From NCBI RefSeq assembly GCF_001422985.1, contig NZ_LMNL01000036.1:193501-257500 (forward strand): a stretch of 64,000 bases of DNA. The letters run 5' to 3'. Numbering within the stretch: the first letter of the stretch is position 1; each line of letters begins with the position of its first letter. Positions 49,733 through 58,358 of this stretch are shown here, one piece after another. Under the pieces are notes generated by a model that saw only the letters and a program-made list of their open reading frames with translations, had not been told where the DNA came from and searched no databases. The DNA is from Methylobacterium sp. Leaf117 (GTDB lineage: Bacteria; Pseudomonadota; Alphaproteobacteria; Rhizobiales; Beijerinckiaceae). A program made the position numbers and the translations under genes.

Positions 49733-52700
49733 TGAGCCGCGACCTTGAACGCCTCGCCGACCTCCTCGGCGTCGCTGCCGGCTACACCGATGCCTTCGGG
49801 CAGCCCGTCGACACCTCGATCGAAGTTCGGCGCGGCATGATTGCGGCCCTGGGTTTCCCGGTCGGGTCGGACGCGGAGATTGCCGCGAGCCTTGCCGACG
49901 TCGAGGCCGTGCGCCGTGGCTTGATCCCGCCATTGATACCCGCAGAGGCACGCCGCGCTGCCAATGTGCCGATCCAAGTGCAAGGTGCCGCCGGAACATT
50001 GTCCTGGCGCCTCGAAGATGAGCGGGGACATCACCGCGAGGGTCGCGTCGCCGTCACGGGTGCGAGCTTCGAGCTGCCTCCCCTGACGCCCGGCTATCAC
50101 CGTCTGAGCGTTCATCTCGGCGACCATCGGTCCGAGTCCTGGGTGATCTCTGCGCCGCAGCGATGCTGGCGTCCCCGGGCTTACGCAGACGAGGGCGCGC
50201 GGGACTGGGGACTGGCGGCGCAACTCTACGGATTGCGATCCCCCCACAATCTTGGGATTGGGTCCTATGTCGATGCCGGGCGCGCAGCGCGCGACGCCGG
50301 CTTGCGGGGCGCTTCGTTCCTGGGGCTCAGCCCCGTGCATGCGTTGTTCGCGACGGATCGGACCAAGATATCGCCCTATTCACCGTCGTCGCGGCTGTTT
50401 CTTGAGACCCTCTTCATCGAGCCCGGCGCGCTTCCGGGCTTCGTCGGGTCGAAGGCCGCGGAACTGCTTGCGTCGATGGCGGATCGGGTCGAGGCCCTGC
50501 GCGAGGCCAAGCTCGTCGAACATGCGGGCATCTGGGGCGTCCTTTCCCCGGTCCTGCGCGCTCTTTGGCAGGAATCGGCGGCGCGCGACGGTACGGACGC
50601 CCGGTTCGCAGCCTTCCGTGCGGCGGGAGGCAAGGACCTCGAAGCGCATGGGACCTTCGAAGCTCTCGCCGAGCATTACCAGGCGGACGGTGCTCAATGG
50701 CTTGGAGACTGGCCTGAGGAGATGCGCCGGAACGGCACCGAAGCGGTGCGCGCTTTCGCGTCCGAGCGGGCGGACGCGGTCACCTATCATATCTGGCTGC
50801 AATATCTGGCGGATTCACAGCTCGAAGACGCCGCCAACGCGGCACTCGCCACCGGCATGCGCCTGGGTCTCTACCGGGACCTCGCTGTCGGCGCCGATCG
50901 CGGCGGCTCCGAGATTTGGTCGCATCCTGAGCGTTTCGCCAACGGCGTGTCGATCGGTGCGCCGCCGGATCTCCTTGCTCCGAAGGGCCAGGATTGGGGT
51001 TTGCCTGCCTTCCATCCGTTGGAGATGGAGCGTGACGGTCTCGCCGCCTTCCGTGCGCTGGTGGTGGCGAACATGCGCCATGCCGGCGCGATCCGCATCG
51101 ATCACGCTTTCCAGCTCGCGCGCCTGTTCCTGATCCCGGTGGGACGTTCGGCCAAGGAGGGTGCGTATGTCAGCATGCCGTTCGAGCCGATGCTCGCGGT
51201 CCTGCGCCTGGAAAGCCACCGGGCCAAGTGCCTCGTCATCGCCGAGGATCTCGGTACGGCCCCGGAGGGGTTCTCCGACGCACTGATGCTGGCCGGCATC
51301 CTGAGCTATCGTATCCTCGCCTTCGAGCGGGAGGAGGGTGGTCGCTTCAAGCCGCCGGCGGCCTACCCGCGCGACGCCCTGACGGCGATCACCACCCATG
51401 ACCTGCCGACCTTTGTCGGTTGGTGGCGGGGTGTCGATACCGATACACGGCAGTCCCTGGGCCTGTACGATTCCGAGCGCGCCGACGCTGAACGTCGCGA
51501 GCGCGTGGAGGAGCGCGCCCGTCTGACGGAAGCTCTTGCCGGCGAGCAGTTGCTCCCGAGCTACGATCCGCCCGAGGCGGCACCCTTCGAGGCGGCTGCG
51601 CGCTATCTCGGCCGCGCGCCATCGATGCTGACGGCCGTGCAGTACGAGGACGTCGTCTCAGAACTGTCCCAGGCCAATGTCCCAGGCTCCACCGAGGGCT
51701 ACCCCAATTGGCGGCGCAAGCTTGATCGCACGTTGGAGAGCATCGCGGCTCCGGGCGGCCCGCTGGCGAAGCTCGCGGCTTCGCTCTCGGCCGAGGAACG
51801 CGGCCCTCGGTCCGGTGCCGCACGGCTTGCCTCCGCACCACCGCGCGCGACCTACCGCCTCCAGTTTCACAAGGACTTCACGTTCGCGGACGCGGAGAAG
51901 ATCGTCCCCTACCTCGCCAAACTCGGTATCAGCCACGTCTACGCGTCGCCGATCCAGAAGGCGCGTCCCGGCTCGACGCATGGATACGACATCGTCGATC
52001 ATTCGACGATCAACCCGGAACTCGGTGGAGAAGAGGGGTTCGCACGGTTCAGCGACGCCCTGCACGGTGCCGGCCTGAAGCTCCTTCTCGATATCGTGCC
52101 GAACCACATGGGCGTTGGCGGTGCGGACAATCCCGGGTGGCTGTCGGTGTTGGAATGGGGTGGCCTCTCACCCTCGGCCGAAGCGTTCGACATCGATTGG
52201 TCGCGCCTCGGTGCCAAGAACAAGCTCGTGGTGCCCTTCCTGGGCGACCGCTACGGCGAGGCCCTGGAGAAGGGAACGCTGGAGCTGAAGTTCGACGCCG
52301 ACAAGGGCGCGTTCAGCATCTGGCATTACGAGCACGAATTCCCGATCTGCCCGCTGCAATACCCGACGATCCTGAATCGGTCGCTGGCGGCGCTGGGTGA
52401 TATCGAGGATGCGGCGGCCCTGGAGGTTCTCGGGATCTCCGAACGTCTGCGCCTGATGGGCGAGGAGACCAACGACGAACGCCGTCGCGCCTTCCCGGCG
52501 GAAGCCGAAGAACTGAAGGAACGCCTTGTCGAAGCCGTCGAGGCCTCTCCGGCCATCTCGGCGGCCATCGGGCGAACCCTGAAGCTGCTGAACGGCGCCA
52601 AGGGCCACCCGGACAGCTTCGGTCCGCTGCACCGGCTGCTGGAGCAGCAATCCTTCCGGCTCGCGCATTGGCGTATCGCGGCCAGCGACATCAATTACCG

Positions 52701-54633
52701 CCGTTTCTTCGACGTGAACGGTCTCGCTGGCCTGCGCGTCGAGAAGTCCGAGGTGTTCCAGCGCTCGCACGAAACCATTTTCCGCCACATCGCGGCCGGA
52801 CGCATCGACGGATTGCGCATCGATCACATCGACGGCCTCGCGGACCCTCTCGGATACGCCCGTGCCCTCCAGGCCGCCATCGGACCTGGCTTCTACGTGG
52901 TGGTCGAGAAGATTCTCGAGCCCGGAGAGCGCCTGCGCCCGTGGCCCGTGGCCGGCACCACCGGATACGACGTGCTCAACCATCTCGACGGCATCCTCGT
53001 CGACCAGGGCAAGCGCGCCGAAATTCGTAAGCTCTACGAGAGCCGGACGCAGTTCGACGAGCCGTACAAGTTCATGCTTCGGGCGGCGAAAGCGGAAATC
53101 CTGGAGATCAGCTTCGCCTCCGAGCTCGAGGTGATGACGTCCGATCTCAAGGGCGTGGCGGATGCCGACCGCCGCACCCGTGATTTCTCGGTCAACGCGA
53201 TCCGCCGGGCGCTGATCGAGATCATCGCCCGCTTCCCGACCTATCGCAGCTACCTGCCCGGCGACCTCGACGAGAGCGATGTCGAGGACGAGGACGTCCG
53301 CCTGATCGAGACGGCCGTGAAGAAGGCTAAGCGCTGGAGCGCCCTGCCGGACCGCTCGGTCCACGACTTCGCCGCAGACGCCATGCTCGGACGCATCGAC
53401 GTGACGGGGCCAGGTCGGCCCGATCCCGAGGTGATCCTGCGCTTCCGCCGTCGCTTCCAGCAGCTCACCGGTCCGGTCATGGCGAAGAGCCTGGAGGACA
53501 CGCTGTTCTATCGGTTCGCCGAACTGCTCGCTCTCAACGAGGTCGGCGGCGACCCGGGCGAGTACGGTATCGATGCCGAGCACTTCCATGCGCTTCAGGC
53601 CGCGCGGGCTCGCGACTGGCCGAACGCGATGATCACCACCGCAACCCACGACACCAAGCGTGGCGAGGACGCCCGGTCGCGTCTGCTCGCCCTGTCGGAA
53701 CTACCCGAGGACTGGGCTGCGGCCTGGGACATCTGGACGACGCTTGCCCAACCGCATCTCACCGTGATCGACGAGGAAGCGGTGCCCGATGCCAACGATC
53801 AGTGGATGTTCTTCCAAGCCATTCTCGGAGCATGGCCGCTCGAACTGCTGGAACACGACGATGCCGGCGCCATCGAGGACTTCCGAAGCCGCCTGGACGC
53901 CTACGCCGATAAGGCGCTTCGGGAATCGAAGCGTCGATCGAGCTGGGTCAACGTCGATGAAGGGTACGAAGGGGCCGTCCACGCTCTCTTCGCCAAGCTG
54001 ATCGCGCCCGGCTCTGCCTTCCTGACACAGATGCGCCCCTTCGCCGGTCGTCTGGCCCACCTCGGCATGATCGCCGGTCTGGGGCGAACCGTTCTGAAGG
54101 TGACGCTGCCCGGCCTCCCGGATACCTACCAGGGCACGGAGTTCTGGGACTTCTCCTTCGTCGATCCCGATAATCGCCGCCCGGTGGACTATCCGGCCCT
54201 GTCCCGTGCGCTCGATCAGGAGACATCGGCGGTCGACCTGTTGGCGCATTGGCCGGACGGGCGCGTCAAGCAGGCGACGCTCGCCAAACTGCTGATGGAC
54301 CGTGCCGCGCGTCCGAGCTTCTACGCGGATGCCGATTATCAGGCGATCCAAGGTTCGGGACCCCGCGCGGATCATGTCATTGCATTCATACGTTCCGATG
54401 CGACAACGGGGGAGGGTGACCTCGTGGTCGCCATCCCGCGCCTGATCGCGCGGTTTGTCGGCGATGCGGTTTGGTCGAGCGAGCCTTTTGCCGGCACGAG
54501 CCTTTCGGTGACGCCGGGATCGGACTGGGTCGATCTCGTGACCGGTGACGAGATCGTCTCGGACGACGGCCGGATCGAACTCGGACGGGCCTTTGCGCGT
54601 CTGCCCTACGCGGTCCTGAAGCGGACCCGCTGA
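49732..54633 (+). CDS. malQ-treY: Fusion of 4-alpha-glucanotransferase (MalQ, GH77) and malto-oligosyltrehalose synthase (TreY)
   Basis: A 1633-residue fused enzyme. Residues 1 to about 700 are MalQ: GLRSPHNLGIGSYVDAGRAA, the nucleophile region RIDHAFQLARLF near 455, LVIAEDLGTAPE near 505, and ITTHDLPTFVGWW near 556. Residues about 705-1633 are TreY: ATYRLQFHKDFTFADAEKIV, YASPIQKARPGSTHGYD, DIVPNHMGVG, GLRIDHIDGLADP near 1030, VVVEKILEPGE, and TATHDTKRGEDARSRLLALS. MalQ disproportionates maltodextrins; TreY turns the reducing end into trehalose for TreZ. All catalytic residues of both halves appear present. The ATG overlaps the treZ stop. Confidence 0.95.
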   Translation: MSRDLERLADLLGVAAGYTDAFGQPVDTSIEVRRGMIAALGFPVGSDAEIAASLADVEAVRRGLIPPLIPAEARRAANVPIQVQGAAGTLSWRLEDERGHHREGRVAVTGASFELPPLTPGYHRLSVHLGDHRSESWVISAPQRCWRPRAYADEGARDWGLAAQLYGLRSPHNLGIGSYVDAGRAARDAGLRGASFLGLSPVHALFATDRTKISPYSPSSRLFLETLFIEPGALPGFVGSKAAELLASMADRVEALREAKLVEHAGIWGVLSPVLRALWQESAARDGTDARFAAFRAAGGKDLEAHGTFEALAEHYQADGAQWLGDWPEEMRRNGTEAVRAFASERADAVTYHIWLQYLADSQLEDAANAALATGMRLGLYRDLAVGADRGGSEIWSHPERFANGVSIGAPPDLLAPKGQDWGLPAFHPLEMERDGLAAFRALVVANMRHAGAIRIDHAFQLARLFLIPVGRSAKEGAYVSMPFEPMLAVLRLESHRAKCLVIAEDLGTAPEGFSDALMLAGILSYRILAFEREEGGRFKPPAAYPRDALTAITTHDLPTFVGWWRGVDTDTRQSLGLYDSERADAERRERVEERARLTEALAGEQLLPSYDPPEAAPFEAAARYLGRAPSMLTAVQYEDVVSELSQANVPGSTEGYPNWRRKLDRTLESIAAPGGPLAKLAASLSAEERGPRSGAARLASAPPRATYRLQFHKDFTFADAEKIVPYLAKLGISHVYASPIQKARPGSTHGYDIVDHSTINPELGGEEGFARFSDALHGAGLKLLLDIVPNHMGVGGADNPGWLSVLEWGGLSPSAEAFDIDWSRLGAKNKLVVPFLGDRYGEALEKGTLELKFDADKGAFSIWHYEHEFPICPLQYPTILNRSLAALGDIEDAAALEVLGISERLRLMGEETNDERRRAFPAEAEELKERLVEAVEASPAISAAIGRTLKLLNGAKGHPDSFGPLHRLLEQQSFRLAHWRIAASDINYRRFFDVNGLAGLRVEKSEVFQRSHETIFRHIAAGRIDGLRIDHIDGLADPLGYARALQAAIGPGFYVVVEKILEPGERLRPWPVAGTTGYDVLNHLDGILVDQGKRAEIRKLYESRTQFDEPYKFMLRAAKAEILEISFASELEVMTSDLKGVADADRRTRDFSVNAIRRALIEIIARFPTYRSYLPGDLDESDVEDEDVRLIETAVKKAKRWSALPDRSVHDFAADAMLGRIDVTGPGRPDPEVILRFRRRFQQLTGPVMAKSLEDTLFYRFAELLALNEVGGDPGEYGIDAEHFHALQAARARDWPNAMITTATHDTKRGEDARSRLLALSELPEDWAAAWDIWTTLAQPHLTVIDEEAVPDANDQWMFFQAILGAWPLELLEHDDAGAIEDFRSRLDAYADKALRESKRRSSWVNVDEGYEGAVHALFAKLIAPGSAFLTQMRPFAGRLAHLGMIAGLGRTVLKVTLPGLPDTYQGTEFWDFSFVDPDNRRPVDYPALSRALDQETSAVDLLAHWPDGRVKQATLAKLLMDRAARPSFYADADYQAIQGSGPRADHVIAFIRSDATTGEGDLVVAIPRLIARFVGDAVWSSEPFAGTSLSVTPGSDWVDLVTGDEIVSDDGRIELGRAFARLPYAVLKRTR

Positions 54634-54643
54634 GGATCGATTC

Positions 54644-54671
54644 AGTGCGTCCCGCAAGCGTGGGGCGCACT
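54644..54671 (+). terminator. Hairpin after malQ-treY
   Basis: AGTGCGTCCC and GGGGCGCACT pair around GCAAGCGT with one G-U pair. No T-run follows; may only weakly end transcription or stabilise the message. Confidence 0.4.
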
Positions 54672-54805
54672 GCACGGATGGATACGGGGAAGCGATCGGT
54701 CTTCGCCGTCACGGTTGCGCATCCTTCGGACTCGCCTCGTGCGCGTCCCCAAGTCCCTTCACGGTGGGGCCTGGATGGTGATCGCAGGAACGAAATGGAG
54801 CACGC

Positions 54806-57800
54806 ATGAACGCACCGAGCCCCGCCACGACCGCCGCCGCGCGGACCGCAGCCGGTCAGGTGCCGCTACCCGCCAGCCTTGCGCCGCGTGCAGAGGGGCC
54901 GCGGATCTATAACCTGTTCCCCCTCCTCGTCGGGCGCGTCTCGGCGTGGACCGCAGAGCTTCCGCGCATCGCCGCCCTGGGATTTGACTGGGTCTATCTG
55001 AATCCCTTCCACCAGACGGGTGGCTCGCGGAGTCTCTACGCGGTGGCCGACCCGGACCGCCTCGACGAGCGTTTCCGCGATCAGGACGGCACCTCGGACG
55101 ATGAGCAGATCCGTCGCTTCTGCGCCGCAGCAAGCGCGCAGGGCCTAAGTGTGATGACCGATCTGGTCATCAATCACACCGCCATGGATGGTCCCCTGGC
55201 TGCCCAGCGGCCGGATCTGTTCGTCAAGGATGCGGAAGGCAACATCGAAAGTCCCTACGCCGTCGATCCGGATGATCCGTCGAAGCGCACGGTCTGGGGC
55301 GACCTTGCCGAACTCGATTACCACGCGGAGGCATCGCGCCGGGAACTCACCGGCCTGTGGTCGGCCTACGTCAACCGCCTGCAGGATCTGGGCGTGCGGG
55401 GCTTCCGCTGCGACGCCGCCTACAAGGTTCCGGCGACCGTCTGGTGCGACGTCATTGCGGCCGCGAAGGCGCTGGAATCCGATTGCCTGTTCGCTGCCGA
55501 AACGCTTGGTTGCACGTTCGAGGAGGCCCAATCGACGGCCGGAGCGGGCTTCGACTATCTCTTCAACAGCTTCGCCTGGTGGGATCTGAAAGCCTCGTGG
55601 GCCCTCGAGCAATACGAACGTCTTCGCGTCATCGCGCCGTCGATCGCTTTTCCCGAGAACCACGACATGGCGCGTCTCGCGGCCGAGCTTGGCGATGATC
55701 CGACCGCCATCGCGATGCGGCTGAAGGCGCGCTACGCCTTGTCGGCGTTCTTCTCGGCCGGCGTGCTCATGCCGATTGGGTACGAGTGGGGCTATCGTCG
55801 ATCCCTCCACGTGGTTGAGACGACCCCGGACACCCGTGAAACCGATACCGGGATCGACATTTCCGGATATGTCGCGGCGATCAACGCTTTGCGCGCGGAA
55901 CTTCCCGCCGCCAATGTCGAGGGCGCCCAGGCCCGCATCTCATCGCCGGACGCGCCCTATGCGGCGCTGCTCCGCTTCGATACCGGCCACGGCGCGTCGG
56001 CCCGCAGCGCCACGCTGATGCTCTACAATCCGACCGACATCTCCGTGGCGGTCGAGCCCGGTGTGTTGCTTGCCCGCGTGGGCGGCGGGCTCGGTGATTT
56101 CATCGACCGCACACCGGAGGTGGCACCGATCACGTTCCAGGCCGGCGTCGCCATGGCCCTTGTGCCCGGTGAGGTCAGGATCCTGGCCGCTGATCTCGCT
56201 GGGGCGATTCAGGCCCCGGAGCTTTCCACACCCTCGGGGGAAGGGCGGGTGGTGATCGAGGCCGTGATGCCCGAGATCGACGGCGGTCGCTCCCCCGTCA
56301 AGCGCGTCGTCGGCGAGAGTGTCCAGGTCACAGCCGACATCTTCAGTGACGGACACGAGATCATCGATGCCGAAATCCTGTCCCGGGTGGTCGGTCAAAG
56401 CGATTGGCGCGCCGATCGGATGGTGTTCGTGGACAATGACCGGTGGGGCGGGCACTTTCCGCTCCTCCGTAACGCCCGCTACGAGTTCACCATCCAGGCA
56501 TGGCGTGACGGGTACTCGTCGTGGGTTCGCGATACGCTGAAGAAGCGCAATGCCGGCGTCGACGTCCGCCTCGAGACGATCGAAGGCGTGACCTTCGTGA
56601 TGGGCGCGGCGGAAAATGCGCGGGGCTCCGACGGCGACCGGTTGAAGGCCCTCGTTGCGGATCTCGATGCGCAGGAAAGTGGCTCAGCCGCGCAGCTCGA
56701 CCTGATGCTGGAGCCTGAGAACGCCAGTCTGATCCGCCGCCATGCACCGCGGATCAATCTCTCGCGCTACCCGGTGAACGTGCCGGTGATCGCGGATCGT
56801 CTCGCTGCGCGGTTCTCGGCTTGGTACGAAATCTTCCCCCGCTCGCAATCGATGGACGTCACCCGCCACGGCACCTTCGACGATGTCATCCGACGGTTGC
56901 CGGAGATCCGCGAACTCGGCTTCGATGTGCTCTACTTCACCCCGATCCATCCGATCGGAAAGACCAATCGGAAGGGCAAAAACAACACCCTGACGGCTCT
57001 GCCGGGCGATGTCGGTTCGGTCTACGCGGTCGGTTCGGAGGAGGGCGGGCATGAAGCTGTTCACCCGGACCTCGGCACGCTCGACGATTTCCGTCGTCTC
57101 GTGGCCGCCAGTCACGCCTACGGCATGGAGATCGCACTCGATTTCGCGATTCAGTGTTCGCCCGATCATCCCTGGATCAAGAACCACCCGGAATGGTTCG
57201 AGTGGCGCCCGGACGGGACGCTCAAGTTCGCCGAGAATCCGCCCAAGAAGTACGAGGACATCTCGAACGTTCACTTCTACGGCGGTGCACTGCCATCGCT
57301 CTGGATCGAGCTGCGCGACATCGTGCTGGGGTGGGCCAAGCTCGGAGCCCGTATCTTCCGGGTCGACAATCCGCATACTAAGCCGATCCCGTTCTGGGAG
57401 TGGATGATCGCGGAGGTCAATGCCCGCTATCCGGATGTCATCTTCCTGGCCGAGGCCTTCACACGGCCGAAGATGATGAAGAAACTCGCCAAGGCCGGCT
57501 ACCAGCAGAGCTATACCTACTTCACTTGGCGTGACACCAAGCCGGAACTCATCGCTTATTCGACCGAGCTCGCAGGCGAAATGGGTGAGTATTATCGCCC
57601 GAACTTCTTCGCCAACACGCCGGACATCAATCCGATCTATCTCCAGACGAGCGGACGTTCGGGGTTCGTCATACGAGCCACCCTGGCCGCGACTCTCTCC
57701 AGTGTCTGGGGCATCTACAACGGCTTCGAAATGTGCGAGGCCGAGCCCTATCCGGGGAAGGAAGAGTACCTCAATTCCGAGAAGTACGAGCTGAAGGCCT

Positions 57801-58186
57801 GGGACTATCACCGGCCCGGCAACATCCGCGATCACATCATCAAGCTGAACCACATCCGGCGCGACAATCCGGCCCTGTGGGATTTCCGGAACGTTACTTT
57901 CACGGGCGCCTACAACGATCAGATCATCGGCTACGCCAAGATCACGCCCGACGGTGACAACTGCATCTTCGTTCTCGTCAACCTCGATCCGCGGAACCGG
58001 CAGGAATGCACCTATGAGGTGCCCCTGTGGCTGCTGGGCCAGCCCGACGACGGCGCCGTCGAAGTCGAGGATCTGCTGCTCGGATACAAGTTCGAGCTAC
58101 GTGGAAAATCGCATCGGATCGCCCTCGATCCTGCCGAGCGTTCGACGGTGATCTGGCGCCTCCGGGCACCAATCCGGGTCGCGTGA
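54806..58186 (+). CDS. glgE: Alpha-1,4-glucan:maltose-1-phosphate maltosyltransferase (GlgE) with extra N-terminal GH13 domain
   Basis: A 1126-residue protein, about 460 residues longer than classical GlgE. Residues about 30-330 form an additional alpha-amylase-type barrel with seemingly complete catalytic motifs: DLVINHTAMD, GFRCDAAYK near 200, FAAETLGC near 230 and FPENHDMARLA near 285. Residues about 470-1126 are GlgE: RFSAWYEIFPRSQ, TPIHPIGKTNRKGKNN, LDFAIQCSPDHPW, the nucleophile RVDNPHTKPIPFWEW near 851, FLAEAFTRPKMM near 881 and YFTWRDTK. GlgE extends glucan with maltose from maltose-1-phosphate, supplied by TreS-maltokinase downstream. What the N-terminal domain does is unknown. Confidence 0.95.
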   Translation: MNAPSPATTAAARTAAGQVPLPASLAPRAEGPRIYNLFPLLVGRVSAWTAELPRIAALGFDWVYLNPFHQTGGSRSLYAVADPDRLDERFRDQDGTSDDEQIRRFCAAASAQGLSVMTDLVINHTAMDGPLAAQRPDLFVKDAEGNIESPYAVDPDDPSKRTVWGDLAELDYHAEASRRELTGLWSAYVNRLQDLGVRGFRCDAAYKVPATVWCDVIAAAKALESDCLFAAETLGCTFEEAQSTAGAGFDYLFNSFAWWDLKASWALEQYERLRVIAPSIAFPENHDMARLAAELGDDPTAIAMRLKARYALSAFFSAGVLMPIGYEWGYRRSLHVVETTPDTRETDTGIDISGYVAAINALRAELPAANVEGAQARISSPDAPYAALLRFDTGHGASARSATLMLYNPTDISVAVEPGVLLARVGGGLGDFIDRTPEVAPITFQAGVAMALVPGEVRILAADLAGAIQAPELSTPSGEGRVVIEAVMPEIDGGRSPVKRVVGESVQVTADIFSDGHEIIDAEILSRVVGQSDWRADRMVFVDNDRWGGHFPLLRNARYEFTIQAWRDGYSSWVRDTLKKRNAGVDVRLETIEGVTFVMGAAENARGSDGDRLKALVADLDAQESGSAAQLDLMLEPENASLIRRHAPRINLSRYPVNVPVIADRLAARFSAWYEIFPRSQSMDVTRHGTFDDVIRRLPEIRELGFDVLYFTPIHPIGKTNRKGKNNTLTALPGDVGSVYAVGSEEGGHEAVHPDLGTLDDFRRLVAASHAYGMEIALDFAIQCSPDHPWIKNHPEWFEWRPDGTLKFAENPPKKYEDISNVHFYGGALPSLWIELRDIVLGWAKLGARIFRVDNPHTKPIPFWEWMIAEVNARYPDVIFLAEAFTRPKMMKKLAKAGYQQSYTYFTWRDTKPELIAYSTELAGEMGEYYRPNFFANTPDINPIYLQTSGRSGFVIRATLAATLSSVWGIYNGFEMCEAEPYPGKEEYLNSEKYELKAWDYHRPGNIRDHIIKLNHIRRDNPALWDFRNVTFTGAYNDQIIGYAKITPDGDNCIFVLVNLDPRNRQECTYEVPLWLLGQPDDGAVEVEDLLLGYKFELRGKSHRIALDPAERSTVIWRLRAPIRVA

Positions 58187-58358
58187 CCCGCGTGGCGCCA
58201 ACAGCAAAAAACCCGGCGATCGGATTCGATCGTCGTGGTATCGCCTCAGTGTCGGCGCCTACACACGCCGTGGACGGTACGCATGGTCGCCTCTTGCAAG
58301 TGGCCGATGCGGAGACTCCGAAGACGCCCTTGAACTCGACGTATGAGGCAACGACGCG

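Noticed and set aside
52168..53649. A 493-residue minus-strand frame opposite treY
   Set aside because: Antisense of a clearly recognised TreY domain.
54806..58186. Separate amylase gene followed by glgE, joined by a sequencing error
   Set aside because: The frame is continuous with a natural linker and an intact N-terminal GlgE domain start; no internal ribosome-binding site and start stand out at the junction.
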